A DNA stretch of 64,000 nt from Temnothorax longispinosus. Lineage: Eukaryota; Arthropoda; Insecta; Hymenoptera; Formicidae. The stretch is taken from assembly GCF_030848805.1 (NCBI RefSeq), contig NC_092363.1, positions 2,294,001 through 2,358,000 of the forward strand, given 5' to 3'. Both the position numbers and the translations under genes were made by a program. The first letter of the stretch is position 1, and the number at the start of each line of letters is the position of its first letter. Below, piece by piece: positions 28,801 to 42,400 of this stretch. The notes under the pieces were generated by a model. It saw nothing but the letters and a program-made list of their open reading frames with translations, did not search any database and was not told where the DNA came from.

Positions 28801-29970
28801 TAATTTTTAACGAAAATAAATATCCAAGCGAATAAATATTTTACAAACTCACTATAAGATAAAAAAAGGAAAAGAAAATTCCGCGACATGTGAGTTTATC
28901 TTTAACCCGAAATTACGTTAGCACGGTTCAAAATATATTACTATTCTGGAACTAATTTTCACGAATTAATTTCGAACAGCTATAATAGAACGAATCCTAT
29001 AAAAGAAATTAGTTAGGCTTTTGATGACGTGGCTTCTAAATGCGCCTCACCCTTCTTGCACACGCGCGCATCGCTCCATACATATCGCTCCGGTATGTAT
29101 GCGGTAACGAAAACGCGTCGTGGCGGTGAGGGTTGCTCACCACCGCATCTAGAGCGATCAGACTTGTTTGTAAACCGTTAGGGAAGCCTCACGCGCGGAC
29201 TTGGTATTTCGAGAAAGCCCCGTGAAAACATTTCGCGTGAATGCATTACCATATTTGCTCCGACGAGCATATGAACGGCGCGTGCACGTAGACACGCGCA
29301 TACGTGATAGGATTGCCGCAATGCCGCATGGCTTTCTGTTTACAGTTGACGCGACGCGACGCGACGCGGCTGCGGCGCAGCCGGCGACAGCCGGGATTTC
29401 CGTTGGCAAATAAAATAAAAATAGATTAATGCAAAAATAAATAAGTGCGAGAGCGGCGAGGGTGTGTGTTGTTGGCCCGATGGATATGTATTGAGGACTG
29501 GCACGCGGAACTTTCATGCCGGAAATACTAACCATCGAGCCATCAAACGAACGATCACTAGAATTGTGTAAATATAGATTTAAAAAAACATCGCTACAAT
29601 GTAAGATCGTTAAAATATAGAGAAGATACGGATGGACAGATAGATATATACGAGAGAGAGGACAAACAACAAAATTGAAAACGAGTAACGTTTTTCTTTG
29701 ATATATAAAATATTTATAGTTCGCATATTATTCCTTCATATAAAGATCGATTAAGAAAGGACAGAGTATATATGAATAGATGCATATTTTTATACGTGCT
29801 TTATACATTTATATAAAGACACGCTTTTTTTCTCCTATATATTAATAAATTACAAGGAATGCTTCAATGCACTGAAAAATGCTAATCGATATTAACATGA
29901 TGAAAATTTGTGCGGCAGCAAAGCCGGCGTTATCATAAATTGTCGTGTTTCTAAATTAGACATTACTTAC
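25821..29970. other. mixed GC-rich and AT-rich non-coding sequence
   Basis: A pyrimidine-rich plus-strand (purine-rich minus-strand) block lies at about 26180-26350. On the minus strand it opens with an ATG at 26348 and reaches a GTGAGT donor-like site near 26185, but no convincing acceptor or protein similarity was seen. GC-rich blocks follow at about 27100-27720, 28240-28560 and 29040-29540, the last with a short GACGC pentanucleotide run near 29348-29370. No gene is supported. Confidence 0.45.
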
Positions 29971-30064
29971 TGCAGGAGCTACGCTGTGTACACACACAGC
30001 GCGGTGATTTCCCCACTGATTCCATAGCGAACTTTGTACGAAGGAACCCAGCTCCGTGAGAAAT
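29971..30064 (-). CDS. candidate internal exon, minus strand
   Basis: On the minus strand a strong acceptor (TTTTACATTTCAG, with a TATAAC branch-like motif upstream) opens a 94-nt segment closed by a donor GCA before GTAAGT. GC content is well above both flanks. Two of three frames are open; in the phase left by the candidate first exon at 44517-44644 the segment encodes 31 residues including ELGSFVQSSLWNQWG, which I do not recognise. A perfect hairpin (29982-30001) lies inside it. Caution: on the plus strand the same segment follows an equally good acceptor (ACTTACTGCAG) and has one open frame, but its plus-strand donor is weak, so the strand is not certain. It may also be a non-coding RNA exon. 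Confidence 0.3.
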
Positions 30065-33000
30065 CTGAAATGTAAAATTGTATTTTCTGTTATACATACT
30101 CTCTTGTATATATTTCAGATTTTTATATTGTTATTCCGGAATATGAATAACATTGACATTGTACTGCGTTTATTTAATAATGTTTAACGTAACGTTATCA
30201 TCGGTGTATAATAACGAGACTAAAATATTACTAAGTGCATGCAAGCATGTTTCTCGCTGCACGCAGGAGTTGCCACAAACTTTAGAGCACGTTATTCTAT
30301 TCAGGCCGATCTTCTATGAAACTTATGGCTATATATACGATATTAGATTTTTCGCTTGTACGTATGTATTTTTATAACCTTGAAGCAGAAAAGGCACACA
30401 TAATAAAATTTACGATTATTTAAGAAAGTATGTAACACGTAAATCGCGTATGAATATGACACAATTCAATTAAAGTAAAATACATTAAAAGTATGTAAGT
30501 ATATATTTTCTAAGAAATTTGTAACATTTATCTTTTATTTTTTCTTTTCTTCACTATTTTCTCATTTTTTTCATGTGTTATGTACATAAAAAATTGCTTA
30601 TTCACTGAATTGCGCGAAAAGACGATATTTGCTATCACCATTGCAGAAATTCAATTATCGCTTTAATGTAACTTCGGAAAAAATAATTTCCTCGAATTTT
30701 TATCCGTTACTCGTCTTTTCGACCGACGCGCAATCGTGTTTAATAACATTGCGATTTTTGTCAACTAATAAACCGTATCAAATACGTGAAGCACTCTCTA
30801 AAATGTTACCGTAATGTAATTCTGCACTTCGTCGTGCTCCACGCGAGGCAAATTAGCCGCCAAATGTTGAAATTTTATCTCCGATGGAATGGTCATGTTT
30901 ACGGCCGTGAGCTGCAAAATTGACAGGCATCCTCCGAAGCATATTATGCCGTCGTACTCGTGCACAGCATTCACTCTCGGACCGCACGATCGGCCCGAAA
31001 GCGACCATTGTGTCGGCGCGAGGGAGAGACCGAACGAGCGAGTTGCAAAAAAGGAGTTATACAATTGGTAATCAGGCCGCCATTGACGGATGAAATGATA
31101 TCTGAATGCCCGAAATTAGCGTCAGCGAGCTGTGATAATTGGATGGTGATGTATGCTCCGAATGCGTATACCGCGAACGCTCGCGCCGACGCTGATTTGC
31201 CGTGCGTGTTTCCGCTCGTCAAAGGGTTAAATGCGTGTAAATGTCCGCACTCCTGGCTCGTGTGATCGCATCATGGCGGTACATATTCCGATACACACGG
31301 AGACAGCAGACGACAGCGGTTTTCCATCGATGACTATACTTCCTTCCGCCATGCCGCCGGCGGGAAATAAATCGACGCCGTCGGCACGCGATACAGTAGT
31401 CATTATGTTGCGAATGATTTTGATTATGAACGTAACGTAATTACGATTCTCGATGTAACTAATCTCGAAAATGCGTTCTACACAATGTATTTCAAAAATT
31501 TTTGCGAATTATTAAATTTATCAAAAGCAATTATTTATTTAATCTATTTTTTTAATTGTAAATAACTTGGCTTATTCGAGAAATAGCTACTATTTGTAAA
31601 ATCTTAAAAATGTAACTGCAAATAAAAAGTACTATTGTGTACGTATTGATTAATATATTTGCGTTGATGCAGCAAATTTGTTTACTCCGAATTTATATCA
31701 AATTTACCATCAGACCAATATTGCGCCAGATATGATTGAAGAATGTTTGTGGAATGCACACATATACTTTTTGTGTATTTTATATAAAAATATTTTCGTT
31801 AAAAAAAATAACGTGATGCACATCGTGATGCTTTTGTTGTAAAAACTGATATAACGCCGGTCTAGGTCAATTGCTCATTAGTTCATAGCATCCAACGATT
31901 TTTAACAATCGAACACTCGAGATAAAAGTATCCATCACTGGTGAAATCGAGCGCGAAATGCAACAAGCGTTATAAAAAGAAGGTTAATGCTATGGGTCGT
32001 TGCAAAGCATTCGATATATAGGTTTAGTAATACGGTAAATAGTCTCTTTGTCGAGCGAAGAAAGGTATCGATTTGCAGCTTTATAGCCGGGCAACCGCGT
32101 CTCGTTCTTGAAAGAACGTTTAGAAGATAACGAGGGAAGCTATAGAGCGTAGAGAGCGTATAGAAAAGGAATTAATGTAAAACGCGCAATAAAGCGTAAT
32201 TTATTTCTAATACCTTGCAAGTATCAATTATACTCGCCTCCCACTTGACGAAGCGAATGTCACGGAGATGAGATTTAAATAATAACGAACAAGTTTCTAA
32301 ATGAAATGTGATATGAAAATTTCATCAAATTGATTCTTTTACTCCAGTTTCTAATTTGAATTTGATGAAACGACTTGAATGTTAAATAAGCCAATTTTAT
32401 CCTTAACGTGATTTAATCTAAAAGAAAAATGAATGTACCAGTTCTCATGAGTTTTTTACACTCTCAACGACTCTTTTCTACTACTCGACTAACCGCTTTT
32501 TTTTTTACCTCTACGATATACCGCGTCATACATTTTCTGCGGAGTGGCGTGCGGCAGTTTCTACTTTTTTCTTGTTATCCAGTCTCCCATTTCCTCTTTC
32601 CCGCCTCCACGTTCTAATAGCAATACAAGGAGGTTGTAGGCAAAGTCACCATCGTGAGGTATTCTCTCTACGGAAATGCACGCTTCTTTCGCGAATAATG
32701 AAATTAGAGTCGCGTCCTATTTGCGGTCCATGCGGGGCAATATTCTTCAATTATAGCTGCCGTTCGAGTGCACTGTCTGGGGGAAAGAGGCAAGCGAGTG
32801 CGGTGTGTTGTCGCAAATAAGAAAGCGCTTTTCGAAGGGGAAACGCCGCTTGGAAAATGTGATAGCGAGCGAAAGCTAAAGAGAGAACCATAAACGAGAG
32901 AGGAGGGAAATGAAAGGACGGAAGAGACGGAGCGGATAAAAAGCTGAGTGCAGGGGATACACGAAGTGTTGAACAGAGACAGCGGGATCGTCGTTTGCAA

Positions 33001-34244
33001 CCGACCCCGCTTTCTTGTCGAAGAAAGGAAGATCTCCGCGGATACCTCTTTAACTTCGTCATATGAAAGCCGTCGCTACTGCCGTTCTCGACCATCAGAA
33101 CTCTTGCTCCGCCAGAAGCTTCGTCTGCGATTCATTTCTTTCCGAAGTATAACCGGCTAGAGAGGAGTGCCGATATAAATAATTCGTTGACTAGATTTAA
33201 AAAGGCAATCACTTATTTCTCATAAATAATGAAATCTAAGATGGTCTTGTAGTACTTCTCGAAGGCAAGCGTCTTCGGGTACTACTGCTTGTAAATTGAC
33301 AAGTATCTGTACTTTGTCAAACCTAATTTATAGAATATTATATCTCTACGACAATTTTATCATTAACCGATTATTATTACGTTTAATTTTTTTATCGTTT
33401 GATTATTAAAACGCTTATCGATATGCATCGAAAATAACAACGATATGGAATACTTTGCGGTCCGGTAACTATAGTATTAGGTGATAGTTATCTCAACCTG
33501 CTGGGGGAGGAAGGGGTAATACAAAAATGCCATTAATGTTACATACTGCACATTGTTCGCATATTTTACAGATCATATCGCTGCGTCGCGATATCCACAC
33601 ACTCACAATCATCAGATAACGATAAACTGTAACAATGTGAAAATCGGCCAACGATTAATATTAAAAAATATAGGTATAAGTATGATGATTCTAATTTATT
33701 TCTTATTTTCTATCAAGAAAAAAATCACATTTATTTTATTATAGTTTTGTATACAGAAACTCAGAACTTTTACTGTTATATATTTTTACTAGAAATTGAG
33801 CTGCGCTTTCCAGCTCCTAAAAGATTATATTTCGATTCATCGATTAAATCGATAATTGCGCGAAATGTTGGGCACTAAAGTTTCACTAAATGTGATTAAA
33901 CAGACGCACGTAAGCTGCGTCATTTCCGTAAACCCATTTCGGGATTGCAATCAACATATTGCAGCAATTCTACGACGATTATTCGAACGTTTATTGTAAT
34001 GATTGGATGGGCGGGATTGGCGAGGTCGCATATCGACTCAAAAATACCGAATGTCGAATTCATGATGCTATCAAACGGTTATTGTCGTCAACAAGTCCAC
34101 AAGAGTCAGTATGCTGTCCTCGTGTAACGAACCTATGAACTCTGTAACGAAGCTATACAAAAACATGTGTTACACGATCGCACACAAATTTCAATAGAAG
34201 ATCCGCTGTATATCGTCTATATCCCGATTTATCTCGTATATTTA
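30065..34244. other. AT-rich non-coding tract with moderate GC blocks
   Basis: GC-richer blocks at about 30820-31440 and 32550-33180 carry only short open frames without recognisable content. No gene, RNA gene or repeat could be supported. Confidence 0.5.
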
Positions 34245-34290
34245 TATAAATGGTCAATATATATGTATCAGTATATATTAACCATTTATA
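34245..34290. other. AT-rich inverted repeat, 19-bp arms
   Basis: The arms at 34245-34263 and 34272-34290 are complementary in 18 of 19 positions around an 8-nt loop. They include ATAAATGGT on the left and its complement on the right. Pairing does not extend outward, so it is short for a microRNA precursor; a remnant of a palindromic element is possible. Confidence 0.6.
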
Positions 34291-35558
34291 GTGAAAATAT
34301 ATATTTCCATGTGGGAAAAAAATGACAATATCTTTTTCTTAATAATGCCATTTTTTATATATTGCCAAATGCTTATCACAAAATGAAATAATTAGCAAAA
34401 CATTGTCTTTAGCGATGTCAATGATTTGTTAGATTGCAATTATAATTGATAAGAATTTTCGTTTACAATGCAACGATCAGGAAAGACATAGAAAATATCA
34501 GTCAACCCGATAAGTTAATCGACTAAAGTGTCCATGATTGACATAATGCAATAATAAATAATGCAATATGAGAAGAAGATTGGAAGTTAAATATTTGAGA
34601 TTCGAAATATATGTTGTAGATGAGAAGGAATCGTCGCGCGTATTGTTATTTTATTTCCAGAATAATGAACAAGATGACAAGTAGTCAGAGTAATTAAAGC
34701 CAAAAATGGAGAAAGGTTGTAAACCAAAAAGAATATTTTCTAAAAAGATGGAAAGTATATGAGAAACTAGGTTAAACAAGTACGAATTTAGCGTGCTCTT
34801 ACACGGAAGCTTTTAATTCACTTCGCTAAAAGCGTTGCAAGTAAACTGTGCAATGACCGTGGTTTAGTTAGAAACTAATATATCTGCATTTTCTGAAACG
34901 GAGCTTTTAAAAATTCTTAATTGAGCGAGAACGCGAGTCAAATATTTGTAATCCGATATTTAAATTTGACTTAATAACAAAATTTTTCGTGTATAAACTT
35001 CGAAAACGCCGTATTTCGAAGTCACGGAACGCGTATAAAATATCCGCTTTTCATTTTCAATTAACTACATTCGTAGTCCGTGATTGGCACTTTGCAAGAG
35101 CTCAAAAGCCATGCCGCATTCGCATACGACGCACGATCGGTATGCACGCTTGGATTCCTTCGATTCGCGTGTCAAGAAATTTTGCCCGCCATTCTGCAAC
35201 AGGGATGACGTGCATACGACACGAACAAAATAGAGCTGCGGAGGCGACGATGGCAGTTTAATTAAGCGTACGTGTTGTCTGCGATATGCTGAGAAAAGGC
35301 AGCGACGATGGGCGCCACAGTGGTCACATATTCGCGTAATAACGTACGTAAGCGTCGCACGTAACAGCGTCGCAACGCCGGCAGAATGGCGACTGATTGC
35401 CGCGCGGTGCGAATTTAATGCGAGATTCCCGGCGAACCTGGCACGATACACGCTGACCGAACACGCACGCGAACGCATGCGGACGCATGCTTGCGCAAAT
35501 TACCCGCGGCGACGCCATGAAAAACGCACGTCGATGTTGAGGTCTGCGGTTCCTGTAC
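34291..35558. other. non-coding sequence, no supported feature
   Basis: AT-rich to about 35060, then increasingly CpG-rich. Open frames in the GC-rich part overlap on both strands and look like products of composition. Confidence 0.5.
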
Positions 35559-35609
35559 CTGACACCGACGCATTCTTCGCTGCGACACGGAGTACGTTGT
35601 TGCAATGAA
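35559..35609 (-). CDS. candidate short internal exon, minus strand
   Basis: Minus-strand reading gives a good acceptor (CTTCATTATACTCCAG), 51 nt, then a donor of GTGTCAG before GTACAG. All three frames are open, so the open frame itself is weak evidence. The length is a multiple of three and leaves the phase unchanged between the candidate exons at 44517-44644 and 29971-30064. In that phase it encodes 16 complete residues including CRSEEC. No similarity was recognised. The call rests on splice signals alone. Confidence 0.18.
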
Positions 35610-36363
35610 CTGGAGTATAATGAAGCAAGACGTGAACAGAGTTGTTCAAATACTCATTCAAGTTGGACAGTGTAATTGAGCAAATTTCACGAATAAAATA
35701 ACGATGAAATGTTATGTTGGTATTATATTTTTTAAATAAGTTACTCGAAAGTAATTTGTTTTTTTCGGTAAAGAGTCAGTGGTCTACCCTAATTTTTCTC
35801 AATAATTGCAACAGACAACACAGCACAAGCTCGCATAATCGTGACCCCTTCGGGCGTAATAATTAGTTCGATATCACCGGCATTAGCGGTCGGATGCCTG
35901 TAACGCGTGAAAAGGACAGCGGTTTTCGGCGGCGCGGCGCGGCAGTTTGACGCGCGACGATAGGTCGTCGCACGCATTTAACACGCTCGCGTTTTGACAC
36001 CCGTCCGTCGGACGCGTGTGTACATGCGTGCACGTCCACACGCACGGACGCGCGAGGAAACCGCAAAATCCATTCGCGATCGGCCGACCGCGCCGACGTT
36101 CCGATCGTTTTTCCGCGGCGATACATTTTTTTTCTATTTTTTTTTTCACCGGGCTTCGCTCGTCTCGTCGAAACGGCCGCGCGGTCGTCGTCGTCGCCGC
36201 CACCGCCGCGCTGCCGAGAGCCGCGGTTGTCCGTCGGTAGAAATTCGCTTTTCATAATTGGCCTGCGGCGTTTTCTGCGCCTGGCACGCTAATGAGCGGT
36301 ATTGGCAGCCCGTCTAATTTATCTGTGCCGGTGCGTGTGCTGCTGTCGCTGCCGCTACCGTTC
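35610..36363. other. CpG-rich block with minus-strand open frame
   Basis: A minus-strand frame of about 130 codons (36255 down to 35863) starts at an ATG. It is basic (Arg/Lys-rich), with short Gly and Asp runs. The ATG overlaps the stop of another minus-strand frame (36635 to 36252) as ATGA. There is no recognisable domain and no clear splice site at either end. CpG-rich composition is enough to explain both frames, so I do not call a gene. Confidence 0.35.
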
Positions 36364-36440
36364 CTGCCACCGCCGCTGCCACCGCTACCGTCGCCGCCAC
36401 CGCCACCGCCACCGCCACCACTGCCGCCGCCGCCGCCGAC
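36364..36440. repeat. (CCG/CCA)n trinucleotide-rich repeat
   Basis: Imperfect CCG/CCA/GCC triplets. On the minus strand this codes for a Gly-rich run (with Ser, Asp) inside a 127-codon ATG-started frame, 36635 to 36252. Gly-rich runs are common near the N termini of insect regulatory proteins, so a coding origin cannot be excluded, but nothing else in the frame was recognised. Confidence 0.75.
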
Positions 36441-39400
36441 CGATCGATTATCCGGCTTAACCGCTGCGTAATGGGCAACCTGGGTTTCGCTGCGAGAGCG
36501 ACCGACCGGCGTATCAGCGGTCGCATGAGCGCCCGCGATGGGGTAAAGGGCCGATATTCCTGTTCCCCCCCGCCGCGCCGCGCCTCTCTGTCGCGAATGC
36601 CGTCGCGGTGATACTCCGGCTACGCCGCTCCGCATTTTTCGAAATTGGTTTCCGCGGGGCTCGTGTCGCCTCGCGCCGCATCGAGAATTTTCCTAAACCG
36701 TTTCATTTTTCCGCGTAATTTTTTGCCGTACGGCTGCTACCTCGGCGTGCGAACCGGGGGCGTTTGCGCGTGAGCTGCTCGGAATTAAATAGCGCGTTTC
36801 GTTTGCGCACGCTTCTCTTTTTTTTTCCCGTACCGCTATCGATACGCGCGTGCAGTTATCTCTCGACGGGTTTAAAGCCACGGGAATTCCGATCGTCCGG
36901 AAATTTTTAAATACGATCGCACGATTGGCTATAGCGGTTAATTTATCGATAGAACTAATACGAAAAACTGCATGTTAATTCTAAATTTGACGAGAGTAGG
37001 AAGTACTTTTTAATTAAAACTCAGATATTATCATATTATAGAAAATTAAGGAATGTACGAGAGACAGCATGATCCCGCTGGTGCAACGACTTAAACTTTA
37101 ACTACCTGCGTGTCGGGGAATCGTTTATCTTCGTATTATCGATCGATCGTTTGCCTGGTAGCACGACTCACGAGCTCGGAATGAACGATCGAACAAGATC
37201 GCAAATTTTTTATGAGACTTATCCAATGTCCCACCGTGTACTTTGACAGAAGATTAAATATTTGCGAGATTAAATATTTGCGAGAGTACTGTAAATTTAA
37301 ATTAAATATATATCAGTGATAATTTCCCTAATGTTCACTGGTTTTTCTATACATTTTATATTCATCAAATGTATAATATATTTTCATTTAATAATAAATC
37401 TACTCTGGTTGACTGTGTTTCAATCCTGATTAATCTGCAGACTCTCTGTCGATATCGATCGAAAAACTGAAGAGTCAAAGTTTCGTTTTTTTCACGGTTA
37501 ACTAGCAATTACTAATTTAGCAAATAGATGCTAACGCGGTCATACGGTCAAAATAAAAGGAGCCGCTCAGACGAAAAACGCAGAAGTAATTGCGGAGAAC
37601 CTAATCTAGATCCCGACATCGAGTCTTCTTAATGGGCATGTCGTTGCGTGCCACAAAACACACTCAAAAAGATCCGATAACCGTCCGGCGTTCGAGTGAA
37701 TTTCACTCGCGTGTAAAAAAAGTTTGAAACAAACAATCACTGTTATCCGGCGCCGCAACTACGCGTATATTCAAGCGAGACAACAGCCTCATGCATTTGC
37801 AATATTTAACATAAAATAAATAGTTATTATACATTAAAAATACAAATAATATATATTTATTTATCAAATATGTTAAATTATTTTTAGATTTCGGTCGCAA
37901 AATGCCATTATTTTCGTTTAACTGAAGAACTTAATGATTATGAAAAGATTAAAAATACCAAAACTATAAATTTTTTTCATAATGCAGAAGGTTAAGTCTG
38001 TTGAACTATCTCGTGACAGATTCCTGAATGACGCAATCGTTGATCGCAATAGAATACCTGCCTGCTTTGTAGATCCCTCTCAAAAGAGTCTGGAGAATAT
38101 TTATTGTGCGCTATGCGACCGTCTGCTTCTTGAAGAATTTCATTGGTAAGATTGCCCTCGAAGAAGATGATACGCAAAGAGATGCTTGGAACGAATTCTC
38201 CTTTAGTAATCTCGTTTTCAATAATAATCGTTACTAACACAAAAATTCTATATCATGTCACATTACTATCATGTCGCTATCACTTATATCGCTATGATAA
38301 CGTCTCTAATTAGCGCGTTATTTAATTATTTAGAATATTATTACCCCAAAACCTTTTTCCCTCAACGGCGCGTCTCTGAAGTAATCTAATTTTCCCATGC
38401 AGCACAGTGCATAATAAAAACCCATTAGCTGGGTTTGTTGATAACCCGATTTATTCTCGTGATTTACCGCGGGCGAATGCTTCCCCTCAAATCGCCCACG
38501 ATCGTTTGTCAGTTTAATCGGAACCAGGGATAAAACTGCTGATCCTGAATTATGATGATCAGGGCACCGTGCGTTACATGAGGATGAGCGATGACTTCCG
38601 CATTTGTCTCACATTTGTCGCGTTACTTCCCGCTCTACGTATTGCAACGTCGAAAAATATCAAGAGAAAGATGTGGGGGGGCTCTCCCTCGTCACCCAAG
38701 CCGAATCTCGCAGGGACAGTTCCTCAAGGGATGACATTCAGACCGTGTTGCCTTGACTCGTCTGCCGAGCCGTCTTTCCGACATTTTGATGAGGTGGGAT
38801 TTGGCTGTGAGCCAGTGCAAATGCCATTCTCTTTCGTTCTCCCTACCGCATCCGATTCTCTCGCGCCCTCCATCCTTTTTCGTTCCCTTTTCTTTGCGCA
38901 ATGCGCCCGCCATCCTCCCCAGGTACATTTTGGTACTCCGATTCCCGCTTATCGCTATCCCGCAGTTTGTTTGAATGTACGTACAATACAATACGGATAA
39001 ATACAGAATATCATCGAAATGGGTGACAATGAGAAATGGAAATACATACGATTGTTATTTGAATGAAATCGAACGATATGTCAGAATCAAATATATTTGC
39101 ATATAACATCATCGCGCAATTAAGACCATTTTCAATTGTTCAATTAATCATTTATTCAAAACTACCTATTTCCTTTTACGATATATCTTTTGTTATGTTT
39201 CTATATAAAATCTATCATTTCTTATCGCGCCAAAATAATTATCCTCAGAAACGTATATATCAAAATAGTTTATTTTTGCTGACTTATATTAACCATCAGT
39301 TCAGTTAAGCATTACCGTTCGCTAAGCTTTCATTATCTCACTCACGTTTGTGTGCGATTATTTCTCGTGTTCGTAAATAATCATCACGTTTTACGGAAAA

Positions 39401-42400
39401 GGCTGATAATCTCCGAAAATCATTTAGACCTCGTTGAGGGAGCGCCACGCATTGATCAGAGCGAAAGATTAATCATCTCTTTCTCACCCCGGTGGACTCC
39501 GACTGTTTTATTGCTGCTTAATAGCAAAGGAACAGATCTCTGGCGAGACGAGGCAATGCGACTAGGCAACCAGAAAAGGCGCGGCACGGGCGCCCCGCTA
39601 CCACCGTTGAATATTGCGAAATAATTTTTCACCGCGCATTAGCATCGTGACACGTGTCGGCTCCATTTGTCAGTTCTAACCCGGTACGACTCTATCTGTG
39701 AAAAAGTTTCGGATATAATACGGTCGCGCGTGTACACGAGGCAATAAAGGCGCGCGCGCGCACGCGAAAGGAGAGCCGATCGTCGCAGCGCGGCACCGTG
39801 CTGTGTTTCACAAATACACCCCGCCCGTGCACGGAGCGGGCACGGCCACGTGTGCCGACCGCACAACCCCGACAGCGGCTTTGTAATGATCCCGTAGAAA
39901 TTCATTAAAACTCATAATCAACGCGGCGCATACTTCGCGCATACGTTCGAAGCTGGCGAAATAATATAATTTTAATGCCGCGCGGACCGCCGCTGCCAGA
40001 GACCGCGCGCCGCGCATCATACACGTTTCATCCGGGAGTTGCTCCCAACGGCGCCGCGCCGCGCCGCGGATGTGTGCGCCAGAGGGGAAATGCAAATTTC
40101 GTCCGCGCATTTTGTTTTGGAATTTAATGTAGTTAGGTGCAAACGGGGTTATATCAGAATGTCGTAATGCGGCGCGTCACGCGAAGCCAATTTCGAGAGT
40201 AATTTGGTCAGTCCTGACGACGCGCGGCCTGGCAGATTCAACGTGCAACGTCGCTCGTGTTAATTATCCCATAACCGGGATCGCTTCGAGACAATGTTTC
40301 ACGACCACGTGAGTTTCGCAAAAGCGTGTCCGTAAAAGGTTACACGATCGTCACTTGTGCTATTCTAAACTACACTATTCTAAACTAAACTGCAGCGAAG
40401 TATAAATGGTTGTCTTCGCATTTTCGGAAAATCGATCTTCTCTCGCCCGTTATGAACGCGTGAATATTTTGCTGAGTGCTTGACCGTTTCTGGGACAACT
40501 TAGCAACTATCACAAACGCTTACCTAGCGTGCCTAGAAGCTAAAAACATGCTGTCCGCCAGGTAAACAAGATACAAGATAGTGCAACATTAGATGGTGTC
40601 CAGCAGAAAATCACTTTGTGCTTAGTAAGCGCTTGCTTGCGCAAAATGCGAGACTAAGTTATATAATCAAAATTATATTTACGCGTTTACGCAAATTCAC
40701 AGACTTATTTAACTTTTCATTATCAATCCGTAATAAAGTAAATAAAATATTATGTTGCGAAAAAAATAACACATTAATATAGCACATTTCACTATAGTAT
40801 GTAATCAATGGTACGAGGACTATTTACATATTACGTTTAATTAAAATTATACAATATCAAATTATTTCATATGTTCTAAAACTCTGTATGAGACAGAAAG
40901 GATAGCGGCAAACAGTCGCGTAATTATCATCGCGCATTTAAACGCGTTGAACGCGATACGCTTGAAAACGGTGTAAAAAAATATTATAAGCGTGCAACAT
41001 TCGCTGTCACAAAGGATCGTGTAACGAATGCAGGCGCGACACTCATGCGCGCATCAAGTTCTATCTTGCTGGGCGTATCGTTCATCCCGGGCGCACCGGG
41101 CGGCGGGCACACGCGCTCCGAGCTCCGAGCTCCGAGCGGCGACGCCAGTGCAAAGGGTTAATTGTTTCGCGCGGGGATTTGCGGCGCGTCAAAGAACACA
41201 TCGTGCGCCACGGCGACGTGTTCCCAAGTCCTGTCGGCGGATAATGATCTAAATCCCGGTCGAATCTGAAACCGGATCCCAATCCACGCTCGGCTCGCTG
41301 CACCAATGGAGCATTGGAGCAGCTCGCGCACTATCGAGTGCGCCGTGGCGAGGGGTCGGCCCGGCCGATCGCGTCTCTCTCTCGATCGAGTGTCGTGATG
41401 GGAATTACGAGGGGACGATTACCGCGGATTTTCGTGAATATATATTCGACGGCACGATAAAATGGCTGATGAATTATGGGGGAAGTGCTGAGAAGTGCGG
41501 CGCAGGGAAGGATATCGGGGTCACGTGGCACGCGTGGTACACCATTGCGGTGAAATTTATTACTCGCCCGAGCGAGACTGATTACCGGGCTGCACTACTA
41601 CCCGTTGAAACTTCGCCGTTCGATATCGGTCCGATCGACGTTGTTAATGGGGAGCGAAAACGGAGAATCTCGGAGTTCCCTCAAATTTATCGGGGCTTTA
41701 AATACGACATTTTCGCGACTACAATCGTGGTACGCGATAATACGATGCACGGCATGTTCCTCATGCGTTACACAGTCATTTGCCATCCTTTCTAAATTGT
41801 AACTCTATATTTATAATACGAATAAAATCTGATGTATTAATCTAGTTTTTACACTAATGACTGCAAAGTTAGGTAATAATGTTAACAATATTTCCCCGCG
41901 CAATATACTCGTATTTCACAGAAATTGATTATTCCTCGAACGCTCGACGCGACGCGACGCGCGCACGCTCGAAATGTCGCAGGCGAGACACTAGATCGCG
42001 TAAGATGGGACACAATGGCTAATTAGGTATGCATAATTACTGAAATTCCTGGGATGCAAATACCTTCGTTAGATAACGCGGCGAACAAACTTAGGTGAAC
42101 TTTGATGTCGAATCCGGGAACGCGAGAATTTCGCCCGCCTCGCAAGCCCATTCGGCTACGTCAACAACATCATAACTCTTCCGGTAAGCGAGTGACAGTA
42201 ACGATTCCGAGCAATCCCGGCGCACATTTGGCTTTTATGAAAACAAATCAGCAGCCGTTTCTGCCGCATCGTGCCGCGGATACGTTCAAAACAGTAGTAT
42301 AGTACTTCGCTCAACCGTCTACAAAGCGCGTGTCATCATATTTTTTTGAAAAGGCCCGGGGCTTGCATGAACGCGTGTTTGAAGTGTTGTTTCATGTACA

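Noticed and set aside
40529..40560. 27-nt minus-strand micro-exon with a good GTAAGC donor
   Set aside because: Micro-exons cannot be supported from splice signals alone.
41469..41795. 108-codon plus-strand frame
   Set aside because: No domain, overlapped by open frames on the other strand, no splice signals.
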